Source: Chromatiales bacterium (GTDB taxonomy: Bacteria > Pseudomonadota > Gammaproteobacteria > Steroidobacterales > GCA-2729495). From it: a stretch of 64,000 nucleotides of DNA. The stretch covers positions 1-64,000 of the forward strand of contig JACKNI010000006.1 of NCBI GenBank assembly GCA_024234935.1, given 5' to 3'. Positions 6,192 through 13,780 of the stretch are shown piece by piece; the stretch's first letter is position 1, and each line of letters starts with the position of its first letter. Both the position numbers and the translations under genes were made by a program. The notes beneath the pieces were generated by a model. The model was not told where the DNA came from. It saw only the letters and a program-made list of their open reading frames with translations, and made no database searches.

Positions 6192-6929
6192 ATGGCACAG
6201 CAGCACATCAAGCCCGTCCTCTGCAGGACCGCCAATACCGTGTCCATGCATTTCTCCGCGCACCAGACCCAGAGCTGCATGGACATTCGGCGGCCCGACG
6301 CGCTCCATCTGGAGTACACCCACACGATGATGGGCTTCCTGTTTTTTCTGCCGGAGCCGGAGAGTGTGGCCATGGTGGGGCTGGGCGGGGGCTCGCTGGC
6401 CAAGTTCTGCTACCGCCACCTGCCGAAAGCCCGCATCAGCGTCATCGAGATCAATCCGCACGTGCTGGCTTTGCGCGATCAATTCCAGGTTCCGGCCGAC
6501 AGCCCGCGGTTCCGCGTGGTGCTGGGGGATGCTGCGGAGTTTGTCAGGACTTCGCCGCGGAACTTCGATGTTCTCCTGGTTGATGGCTATGATCACGAGG
6601 GCCTGCCGACGGCCTTGAGTTCACAGCGCTTCTACGACGACTGTTCCGAGATGCTCGGGCCGGACGGGATGCTGGTGACCAACCTGCATTGCGGCCAGGA
6701 TCGCTGGCAGCAGCAGCTCGTGCGGATCCGTCGCAGCTTCGATGGCGGCGTCGTTGTCGTCGACGTTGATGACGGCAGCAACAGCATCGTGTTCGCCAGC
6801 AAGACCCACCTGGCCACACGGTCGCAGAGCAAACCCGTTCGCCAGCCGCCGAGTCTGGACGACGACGCATGGACGCAATTGCGCGCGACATTTGCGCGAG
6901 TTTCGGCCGCTGCTCACGACGCACTTTGA
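6192..6929 (+). CDS. Spermidine-synthase-like SAM-fold protein
   Basis: The 245-residue protein has a Rossmann methyltransferase core: MVGLGGGSLAKF (motif I, near residue 61), VIEINPHVLALRDQF (acidic ribose ligand), VVLGDAAEFV and NFDVLLVDGYDHEGLP. This matches the SpeE-like family, which includes aminopropyltransferases and orphan methyltransferases. It lacks the N-terminal beta-barrel of true spermidine synthase, and no speD is nearby. It is therefore better called spermidine-synthase-like. Its ATG at 6192 has no obvious Shine-Dalgarno sequence. Confidence 0.8.
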   Translation: MAQQHIKPVLCRTANTVSMHFSAHQTQSCMDIRRPDALHLEYTHTMMGFLFFLPEPESVAMVGLGGGSLAKFCYRHLPKARISVIEINPHVLALRDQFQVPADSPRFRVVLGDAAEFVRTSPRNFDVLLVDGYDHEGLPTALSSQRFYDDCSEMLGPDGMLVTNLHCGQDRWQQQLVRIRRSFDGGVVVVDVDDGSNSIVFASKTHLATRSQSKPVRQPPSLDDDAWTQLRATFARVSAAAHDAL

Positions 6930-6967
6930 TATTCAGCTTGTAAAGGCCCATCCAGTCCGGAAAAAAA

Positions 6968-7759
6968 ATGAGAGTCTTGGCGATAATCGGGACACCTACC
7001 AAAGAAGAAGGCTTCACGACCCGCACCGTCGAGGTGCTGGAGCAGAGCCTCAGAAGCAAAGCCGAAATCCGGTACGAGTACCTGTATCTTGAAGACCGGA
7101 ATCTGTCGCGTTGTCAGGGGCACCTGACTTGTGTGAAGTTCGGCGAACAACAGTGCCCTTTTCATGATGAGATTGCGCCGATCAAGGCGGCAATCGAGGC
7201 GGCAGACGTGGTCATCCTTGCCTCGCCGGTACACTGCTTCAACGTCTCTACCTTGATGAAGAATCTGATCGATCTGTTTGTCTATCAGATGCACAGGCCG
7301 CAGTTCTTCGGCAAGAAAGCGGTGGTTGTTACCGCGGCCGCCGGGGCCGGACAGAATGCGGTTCTGAAGTATCTGCACAAGACGGCGCGGATCTGGGGGT
7401 TTGACGTGGTCGCGCAATTCGGCACGCACGCGGGCCTGTTCACGCATGAAAGCTACCAGCCGAAACTTGCCGCTGCGGCGGCCAGGGTCGCCGACAAGAT
7501 CATCGCCGAGGTGAAGCGGGGCAGGACAGGAGCGCCGGGATTGGCTGACCTGATCAATTTCCGCGTCTGGCGATCCGTTGTTGCCCGAACAAGGGAAGCC
7601 TCGCCTTACGACTGGAACCATTGGCAGAAATCGGGCTGGCTGGAGCAGGACTACTATTTCCCGGTGAAGGTCAACGCGCTGTCGAACGGCATTGCCGCGC
7701 TGCTCGAGCGCGTGATTGGCTGGGCAATCAGGAATGGCAGCGTCAAGCCAATCACATGA
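6968..7759 (+). CDS. Flavodoxin-fold NAD(P)H-dependent oxidoreductase
   Basis: The 263-residue protein starts with an FMN-binding strand-loop (VLAIIGTPTKEEGFT) and continues with a CQGHLTCVKFGEQQCPFHDE segment, the typical cysteine-bearing loop of iron-sulfur-flavoprotein-like reductases. SPVHCFNVSTLMKNLIDLF and TAAAGAGQN then complete the FMN site. It likely reduces quinones, nitro or azo groups, or supplies FMNH2. It could serve the luciferase-like monooxygenase at 15577, though that link is a guess. It converges on the nitrilase-like gene at 7820. Confidence 0.85.
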   Translation: MRVLAIIGTPTKEEGFTTRTVEVLEQSLRSKAEIRYEYLYLEDRNLSRCQGHLTCVKFGEQQCPFHDEIAPIKAAIEAADVVILASPVHCFNVSTLMKNLIDLFVYQMHRPQFFGKKAVVVTAAAGAGQNAVLKYLHKTARIWGFDVVAQFGTHAGLFTHESYQPKLAAAAARVADKIIAEVKRGRTGAPGLADLINFRVWRSVVARTREASPYDWNHWQKSGWLEQDYYFPVKVNALSNGIAALLERVIGWAIRNGSVKPIT

Positions 7760-7819
7760 AGCCCGGATCATCACGCAAGTGCCGTGCAGACCGAATAGGG
7801 GACCGAACGACGGCGAGAC

Positions 7820-8881
7820 TCAAGACGACTGGCGTCTCCGTGTCTTGCCTGCGCTGATTCTTGCGATGCTGTCAGCCAGGTGCTGACGCGCTATCGCTTG
7901 TGTCGACTGACCCTCGGCAATGCTGGTGAGCGTATTCGCGGGCAGATGTTCGAAGTCCCGATACGACTCGTAGTACGCCTGGAAAGGCTGGCGCGCGAGC
8001 AGGTTTGTCATGCCTGCCAGGCTTCTTTCGGACCTGAGGGCGGGAACATCGATCTTGCCGGCCGCCTGCGATTCGCCGAAACCAGCGGCATCGATGACTT
8101 CGCCGCGTGGACCCACAACCTTGCTCATGCCATCGGCAGACGATTCAGGCAGGGCTATCGAGCGGATTCCACCTGTATTGGCGGATACCACGTAAGCCAG
8201 ATTTTCCATGGCGCGGGCACGCTTCGCCAGGTCTTTCATGGTCAACTCGACGCTGCCGACTTCCGATGAAGAATGACAGAAAATCTCGGCACCGCGCATT
8301 GCGAGGCATCGCGCCAGTTCAGGATAAAGAATTTCTTCCGATGCAATGCACGCCAGCCGGCCGATATCCGAATCGACGACCGGAAAGACGCCATCCAGAC
8401 CATAGCGATCGAGATACTTGTCCCAGACATCGTAAGGGGTCGGTGTGTACAGGGAGATCAGTCGTCTGTAGCGCAGTATCAGGTCACCCGACGGCGCGAT
8501 GATGAAACTTGCCTGAAAATAGAGTTCGGGGAAATGCGGATCCGTTTCATAGGCATTGCCACTGAGATACACACCGCTGGACTGGGCAATGCGACCGAGG
8601 GCTTCATATTCGGGGCCATCAGGATCCAGGACAGCCTTGCTCTTCCATTCTGCAAAACTTTCACCCAACGGGAACCCGGTCAGAAAGTATTCCGGCAGAA
8701 CCACGAGCTTGACCTGCCGGCCATTAAAGACCTTGAGAAATGCACTGGTATCCCGAACGGCCGCGCCGAAACGCTCAAGCGACCGGGCAATCCGTTGCCG
8801 CGCACTCTGCGGGTCGTCCGGGTTCACGGGATCACAGACCAGCTGGAGCGCCAACGCGGTGTAGCGGGGAATCTCGGACAT
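7820..8881 (-). CDS. Nitrilase-superfamily protein with altered catalytic positions
   Basis: The 353-residue protein has the carbon-nitrogen hydrolase fold. The catalytic glutamate is present (LPEYFLTGF, E64). At the usual lysine site (YRK) it has YRR (R140). The nucleophile elbow reads IGRLACIASEEILYPELARC. C178 sits four residues after the glycine as usual but nine before the PE, where six is normal, and S181 occupies the six-residue position. Activity is therefore uncertain. It is the last gene of a four-gene minus-strand operon with a YciI protein, an FAD oxidase and a membrane protein. Confidence 0.8.
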   Translation of the reverse strand: MSEIPRYTALALQLVCDPVNPDDPQSARQRIARSLERFGAAVRDTSAFLKVFNGRQVKLVVLPEYFLTGFPLGESFAEWKSKAVLDPDGPEYEALGRIAQSSGVYLSGNAYETDPHFPELYFQASFIIAPSGDLILRYRRLISLYTPTPYDVWDKYLDRYGLDGVFPVVDSDIGRLACIASEEILYPELARCLAMRGAEIFCHSSSEVGSVELTMKDLAKRARAMENLAYVVSANTGGIRSIALPESSADGMSKVVGPRGEVIDAAGFGESQAAGKIDVPALRSERSLAGMTNLLARQPFQAYYESYRDFEHLPANTLTSIAEGQSTQAIARQHLADSIARISAGKTRRRQSS

Positions 8882-8952
8882 TTACTGCATCCTGTCTTTG
8901 AAGTACTGCGTACAAGTCAGTGCTGGCCTGGAAACCAGAGCAGCAGCTCGTC

Positions 8953-9615
8953 TCAGCCCGGCTTGAGGACGCTCACGGCGATGATCGTGGCGACAAACAT
9001 CCATAGCACCACCAGGACCGCAGTTGAACTTGCGTAGCGGTTGCGCAAGCGCTGCTCGAGTTCGTCGGTTGAGCCTTTGGCCTTGATGGTCTCCCACACC
9101 AGAAAATAGCGGACCAGTTCAAAGCGTATGCCGAGACCGCTGAGGAAGACCCCGGCGAACAATGCCAGCTTGATGGCCAACCAGCCCGCCAGGTAAAAGT
9201 AGCCGAGCAGGGTGCCGATGGCGATCAGGATGGCAGCAACAATGGCGACATACCGGATGCTCCGGTCAATCTGCCCAAGCACACGACCGGTCGGGCTTTT
9301 TCTGAGCAGGTGGGTGAACTCGACCAGCGTCAGCCACGCAATTCCCAGCAGCGCGGCTGTTCCGGCCAGCCACATACCACCAGGGAAATAACCGAGCAAT
9401 GCACCGAGCGTCGTGCCGAGCCAGACCTGCAGGATCAACGCATAGCGGACATGCTGGTCGACATCCATGACGTGATCCATAAGCCGCTCGCGTTCCTCGA
9501 AAGGCAGGGACGCGGTCCGTGACACGTAGCGAAAGGTGCTGTTGATGACGAGATCCGAACCCAACCAGTAGCCAACAACAATGATGTGAGCCACCAGTAC
9601 AGCTTGAATCAGCAC
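8953..9615 (-). CDS. Integral membrane protein of a catabolic-looking operon
   Basis: The 220-residue protein has five to six hydrophobic segments, starting LIQAVLVAHIIVVGYWLGSD. It has charged loops with conserved-looking His/Asp (MDHVMDVDQHVRY) that could hold a metal or haem. Histidines in membrane helices suggest a CopD-like or cytochrome-like role, but this is not established. Its start overlaps the upstream FAD-oxidase gene by seven bases, so the two proteins are probably made together. It might serve as an electron acceptor for that oxidase. Confidence 0.7.
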   Translation of the reverse strand: MLIQAVLVAHIIVVGYWLGSDLVINSTFRYVSRTASLPFEERERLMDHVMDVDQHVRYALILQVWLGTTLGALLGYFPGGMWLAGTAALLGIAWLTLVEFTHLLRKSPTGRVLGQIDRSIRYVAIVAAILIAIGTLLGYFYLAGWLAIKLALFAGVFLSGLGIRFELVRYFLVWETIKAKGSTDELEQRLRNRYASSTAVLVVLWMFVATIIAVSVLKPG

Positions 9616-11267
9616 GACTTCTGCCTCGTACCGTCGATCGACGAATCACCTCCGGAGGAATCAGCGGCGCTTCCGATCGGCAGACCGAGTACGCCGGGGT
9701 TCATCAGTCCGCGTGGATCGAGCTGGGATTTGAGGGCGATGAGAAGGGCTTGAGGTTCCGGCGCCATTTTTTCCACATAAGCGTAGGTGCGACCCAGTTG
9801 ATTGGATGGCGCGCCGAAATCATCGAAAAGTGCCAGTGTTTCGAGCCGCAGCCGGGCAACCAGTTCCCGTGCAGCCAGGTTCGGTTGTGATTCGCTGAGC
9901 CTGCGAAGGTGTGCGGGATCAGGTACCGCGCGATGCATCGGCAGCCAACTGTCGTGCCAGTGCAGCACGGGCTCGAAACTGAAGGCGTGAGTCTGAAGCG
10001 CGGTCAGCAGGATGGACAGCTCGACACCAGTACGCTGCAGCGCGGTCCGGTGCCGGTCGACCAGTTGATTGAAGGCGTCGATCAGGCGCCGCGCATCGCC
10101 ATGCGGAACTTTGGCATTCACGGCAGCCCATCGCTCACCGGCGGGTCCGAGGACGCCATTGAGGTTGTCAAACGGTGTCGCACGTACGGCCATGGGGATC
10201 GAGGCAGGGATGGGCACGCCACCCTGCTGGTCGAGAAGACGCCGGCACAGATTCAGGTCGGCGCTGGCAGCGGCCGCCGTGCGACCCGCGCAAACCAGAT
10301 GCAAGGACCACGCGCCTTCCGGTACCAGGCGCTTGCCTGCCGCGATCACCCGTGCACCGGCTTTCAGCCCGCTCAGCAGGTTTGCCTGATTGCCGACGAT
10401 GTGGCCCAACCTGGTCAGGTCGCCCTTGAGTGTGCCGCCGGCCATGTTTCTGGTTGTGGTGTGGGGGTCGAAGACGTAGGCCTCTTCAGCAGCACCCGAT
10501 CGCGCGATGACCGACAGGGCGGCAGCCGCTGAATGCACATCCGGAAAGGCATGGGACAGGTACTCGCTGTGCCGGGGCATTTCGATCAGCCTGAAAGTAG
10601 CCTCGGTCTTGATGCCCAGCGCACCGCCGTCATGCAGAAACAGACCGGTCAGGTCCGGACCGTGCGAGCGGTAGAAGGGCTTGCCATGGCGAAAGCCAGC
10701 CTGCCCCGTACGCAGCACCCGGCCGTCGGCTGTCACGACTTCGAGCCCCAGTACATTCTCCGCGGCACTGCCATAGCGTGCGGTGCCCAGAAACACCGCA
10801 CCGTTCGACAGGCCACCGCCAACGGTGGCCCGACGCCCGGAAAAGGTGCCGAAGAAGGGGAGCCGCAGGCCGTGCGCTGACAGTGCCTTGTAAATGGTTT
10901 CCCACGTGGTCCCGCCGCCGACGGTGACGGTCATGTTGCCCGGATCGAAATCGACCAGGCCCTCGACGTCAGCAAGATCGACGACTACCGAAGATTCCGT
11001 GCCCGGGCATACGCCGCCGGTATACGACATGCCGCCACCCCGAGGAATCAGCGCATAGCCGGCAGCCGTAATCTGCTTTGCGGCACTGGCGAGCATCGCC
11101 GCGCTGGACGGGCGGATAACTGCCGTCGCGAGCTTTCCCTGGGCGTACAGGTCGCCGGAAAAGAGCTCACGCTCATCGGTGCTGGTGAGGACGCGTTCCG
11201 CCCCCATGCTCTCGCGAAGCGTGGCGATCAGTTCATTTGGCGAGCCAATGTGCGGGCGGCTGTTCAT
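9609..11267 (-). CDS. FAD-linked oxidase of the VAO/GlcD family
   Basis: The 552-residue protein has an N-terminal FAD_binding_4 domain (about 40-220) with the pyrophosphate loop PRGGGMSYTGG and the later GRRATVGGGLSNG motif, plus a C-terminal linked-oxidase domain ending RGLMNPGVLGL. Relatives oxidise alpha-hydroxy acids, para-cresols or vanillyl alcohol and pass electrons to cytochromes or quinones. No histidine-linked flavin could be placed. It lies in an operon with YciI, membrane and nitrilase-like genes, suggesting oxidation of an organic substrate. Confidence 0.85.
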   Translation of the reverse strand: MNSRPHIGSPNELIATLRESMGAERVLTSTDERELFSGDLYAQGKLATAVIRPSSAAMLASAAKQITAAGYALIPRGGGMSYTGGVCPGTESSVVVDLADVEGLVDFDPGNMTVTVGGGTTWETIYKALSAHGLRLPFFGTFSGRRATVGGGLSNGAVFLGTARYGSAAENVLGLEVVTADGRVLRTGQAGFRHGKPFYRSHGPDLTGLFLHDGGALGIKTEATFRLIEMPRHSEYLSHAFPDVHSAAAALSVIARSGAAEEAYVFDPHTTTRNMAGGTLKGDLTRLGHIVGNQANLLSGLKAGARVIAAGKRLVPEGAWSLHLVCAGRTAAAASADLNLCRRLLDQQGGVPIPASIPMAVRATPFDNLNGVLGPAGERWAAVNAKVPHGDARRLIDAFNQLVDRHRTALQRTGVELSILLTALQTHAFSFEPVLHWHDSWLPMHRAVPDPAHLRRLSESQPNLAARELVARLRLETLALFDDFGAPSNQLGRTYAYVEKMAPEPQALLIALKSQLDPRGLMNPGVLGLPIGSAADSSGGDSSIDGTRQKSC

Positions 11268-11285
11268 CGATATTCCCGACGGCGA

Positions 11286-11582
11286 TCAGGTGGGGTTTTT
11301 CCAGGTGTTGATCAGGTCCTTGAAGGCATGAATGCGGATCTGTGGCCAAAGTCCGGCCTGCTTGTAGGGGTCGGCATCGATGATGTCGATGACCTCCTGC
11401 TTCGACTGTGCTTCGATGAGCAGCACACCACCGGCCGGCGCGCTGCCGTCATCACGCATGATCGGCCCGCCCAGTCTGATGGCCTCGGCGTGCGTGCCCA
11501 TATGCGCCATGTGGGCGTTCAGCAAGGGCTTGCGAATGGGCATATTGTCCGCGATGTCTTCCAGGTAAACCAGGTAAAGCAT
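11286..11582 (-). CDS. YciI-family protein
   Basis: The 98-residue ferredoxin-like fold protein (MLYLVYLEDIADNM, then R-x-x-x-x-x-AHMAHMGTH, GGPIMRDDG, GVLLIEAQSKQEVIDIIDADPY) matches the YCII-related family. That family includes small dehydrochlorinases and muconolactone-isomerase-like enzymes. The H-D pair expected in the active site is plausible (H25/H28 with D45 or D46). It is the first gene of the minus-strand operon, 18 bases before the FAD oxidase. A 291-base divergent spacer with no gene separates it from the second nitrilase-like gene. Confidence 0.8.
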   Translation of the reverse strand: MLYLVYLEDIADNMPIRKPLLNAHMAHMGTHAEAIRLGGPIMRDDGSAPAGGVLLIEAQSKQEVIDIIDADPYKQAGLWPQIRIHAFKDLINTWKNPT

Positions 11583-11873
11583 GGCCTGTACTCCCGAGGG
11601 CGTGCGCTGTCAAAACGGCTGCGCAATGTCGGGTCATACCAGGGTGACGATCAGCAGCGCTGCGTACACGAGCTGCCTGGCGGCGATCGAGCGGGTGTGA
11701 ACCGGCATTGAATGGCGCAGTCATTGTATCCCGATCACCAGCAAGTGGTATTGCCAGGCGTTATCTCGCGCGACCCGGGATTGCCGGACGCTGCCACCAC
11801 AGTCGCCACTCACCTCGCCCCGTGCTAACCTTGACTTGGCAATCACGCGCCTGAAGAACAAGGGAGAGACACC

Positions 11874-13040
11874 ATGCGCAAACCCGAAGTACCCGGCAGC
11901 GAAACAATCCAGAACCGGCGGCGGTTTCTCCAGGCGACGGCGCTGGCCAGTACGGCCGGGTTGCTTCCGGCAGCGCTCCTGCCGTCGAGCGGGCGAGCGG
12001 CGATGGGGCGCGGCGAACCGATTGCGATGTCGAACGACGGAACCTACAAGGTGGTGCCGCTCAAGAAACCCTCGATTCGACTGGGTATCGTTCAATCGCG
12101 CGTGCGCAGCGTTCGATACGATCAGCGCAAGAAGGATCTCGCGGCAAATCTGGCGCACATGATCGAGATGATCGATAACGCGTTTCATTTCAGTGCCGGT
12201 GCCGACATCCTGTTCTTTCATGAATTTCCGCTCACCGGTTTCAATACCTGGACGCGTGCGGAACTGCTCGATCTGTCGATCGAGATTCCGGGTGCAGAGA
12301 CGCAGGCCATTGGCCGGAAGGCGAAGGAGTATGGCTGCTATATCGTGTTCGGCTCTTATGTGCGCGATCGTGACTGGCCCAATCACGTGCTCAGCGTCAC
12401 CACGATCATCGGGCCGGATGGCAATATCGTCGACAAGCACTGGAAGGCGCGCAACATCAAGGGCGTGTTCCCAGGCATGGAGTTGTTTACCACGACGATC
12501 TATGACGTGATGGATCAGTACGTGGAGATGTACGGCGCGGATGCGCTCCTGCCGGTTGCCCGCACGCCGTACGGCAATATTGCAACCTCCTCGGTGCAAA
12601 AGGAGCCTGAACTGTTCCGCGCCTTTGCGATGAAGGGCGCGGAGATCATCCTGCGCACGGCCACGGGCGGATTCTCGCCCTGGGATATCCAGGCGACGGC
12701 CGGTTACAACCAGGTGTATGTGGCCGTATGCAACAACGCGGTGTCGCCCGAGAATCCCGGTTTTTATGAAGATGCCGGGTCCGGTGGATCGGCCATCTAC
12801 GATCCGCGCGGCGATATCCTTGCCGAGGCCAATACAAAATTCGAAACGCTGGTGAGTGCGCAGATTCCGATTGAGGCATTTCGCGCCAGACACCGCCAGC
12901 CGATCGTGCACATGGAGCTTTACCGCGACGTATTCAACACCTATCGGAATGCCTACGGACCGAACCTGTTTTCCGCATATCAGCCCACCGATCTTCAGGA
13001 TGCGGGGCGCTATCTGAACGACAAGTCGCGGTGGAAATAG
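11874..13040 (+). CDS. Tat-exported nitrilase-superfamily protein lacking the usual cysteine
   Basis: The 388-residue protein has a twin-arginine signal (NRRRFLQATALASTAG, residues 14-29), so it is exported folded. The nitrilase core is clear, with glutamate E117 (LFFHEFPLTGF) and lysine K191 (DKHWKARN). The nucleophile loop reads YGNIATSSVQKEPELFRAFA and has no cysteine. Serines 239-240 occupy the elbow. It may use serine, bind a ligand without cleaving it, or be a pseudoenzyme. It is divergent from the operon holding the other nitrilase-like gene. GGGAGAG precedes the ATG. Confidence 0.8.
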   Translation: MRKPEVPGSETIQNRRRFLQATALASTAGLLPAALLPSSGRAAMGRGEPIAMSNDGTYKVVPLKKPSIRLGIVQSRVRSVRYDQRKKDLAANLAHMIEMIDNAFHFSAGADILFFHEFPLTGFNTWTRAELLDLSIEIPGAETQAIGRKAKEYGCYIVFGSYVRDRDWPNHVLSVTTIIGPDGNIVDKHWKARNIKGVFPGMELFTTTIYDVMDQYVEMYGADALLPVARTPYGNIATSSVQKEPELFRAFAMKGAEIILRTATGGFSPWDIQATAGYNQVYVAVCNNAVSPENPGFYEDAGSGGSAIYDPRGDILAEANTKFETLVSAQIPIEAFRARHRQPIVHMELYRDVFNTYRNAYGPNLFSAYQPTDLQDAGRYLNDKSRWK

Positions 13041-13058
13041 GCAGCGGTGAGTTCCGCA

Positions 13059-13745
13059 ATGACGAATCGATATCTGGTTTTCGGTGCCAGCCACGGGACA
13101 GGGCTGGAGGTCGCGCGGCAGTTGACTGCTCGTGGCGACCGGGTGACGGCGGTGGTCCGGCAGACTTCCGACCGCAGCGGGCTTGAACCGCTGGGCGTCG
13201 ATTTCGTGATTGCCGACGTGCTCGATGCGGCTGCCGTCGATGCGGCTTTCAGGAGCGGCGACCATCGCGCGGTGGTGTGTACGGTCGGCGGTTCGCGAAA
13301 AGAGCCGCAGCGGCCGGATGTGATCGGCACGCAAAACATTGTGGACAGCGCAAAGCGGCATGGCGTGCGCCGGATGGTGCTGGTCACGGCAGTCGGTGCC
13401 GGCGACAGTCGCAAGGTCCTGTCCGAGAATGCCTGGAAATTCCTCGGGCCGGTCATTGAACTGAAAACCGCCGCCGAGGCATGCCTGACCGCCAGCGGTC
13501 TGGATGCGACGATACTGAGGCCCGGGGGCATGAATTCGGATGCGGCGACCGGCACGGCGATCAAGACCGAAGATCACGGCGTCATGGGTACGATCCAGCG
13601 CGCGGATCTCGCCGCGATCGTCATCGAGTGCCTGGATGACGACACCACGATCGGCAGGATCTATCACACGATTGATCCGGGGATTGGCGAGCAACCACCG
13701 CTGCAGAGGGGCGAGAGGCCGCGGGCAGGCGAGGAAAAACCGTAA
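13059..13745 (+). CDS. NAD(P)-binding atypical SDR/NmrA-like protein
   Basis: The protein of about 228 residues begins with a dinucleotide-binding loop GASHGTGLEVARQL and follows with DVLDAAAVDAAF, GTQNIVDSAKRHGVRRMVLVTA and LRPGGM. These are the marks of atypical extended SDR proteins of the NmrA/NAD(P)H-binding type. No YxxxK pair is evident, so it may act as a redox sensor or quinone reductase. ATG 13059 was preferred to GTG 13047 because GGTGAG sits at the right spacing. It follows the Tat nitrilase gene after 18 bases, probably in one operon. Confidence 0.75.
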   Translation: MTNRYLVFGASHGTGLEVARQLTARGDRVTAVVRQTSDRSGLEPLGVDFVIADVLDAAAVDAAFRSGDHRAVVCTVGGSRKEPQRPDVIGTQNIVDSAKRHGVRRMVLVTAVGAGDSRKVLSENAWKFLGPVIELKTAAEACLTASGLDATILRPGGMNSDAATGTAIKTEDHGVMGTIQRADLAAIVIECLDDDTTIGRIYHTIDPGIGEQPPLQRGERPRAGEEKP

Positions 13746-13766
13746 CGCCATCGATCAGCCCACCCC

Positions 13767-13772
13767 TATAAT
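13767..13772 (+). promoter_or_regulatory. -10 box of a probably leaderless ABC exporter gene
   Basis: A perfect TATAAT ends nine bases before the ATG at 13781, so transcription should start at or within two bases of the start codon. No Shine-Dalgarno sequence fits between. The -35 region is weak. This is prediction only. Confidence 0.4.
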
Positions 13773-13780
13773 CGCCGCCC

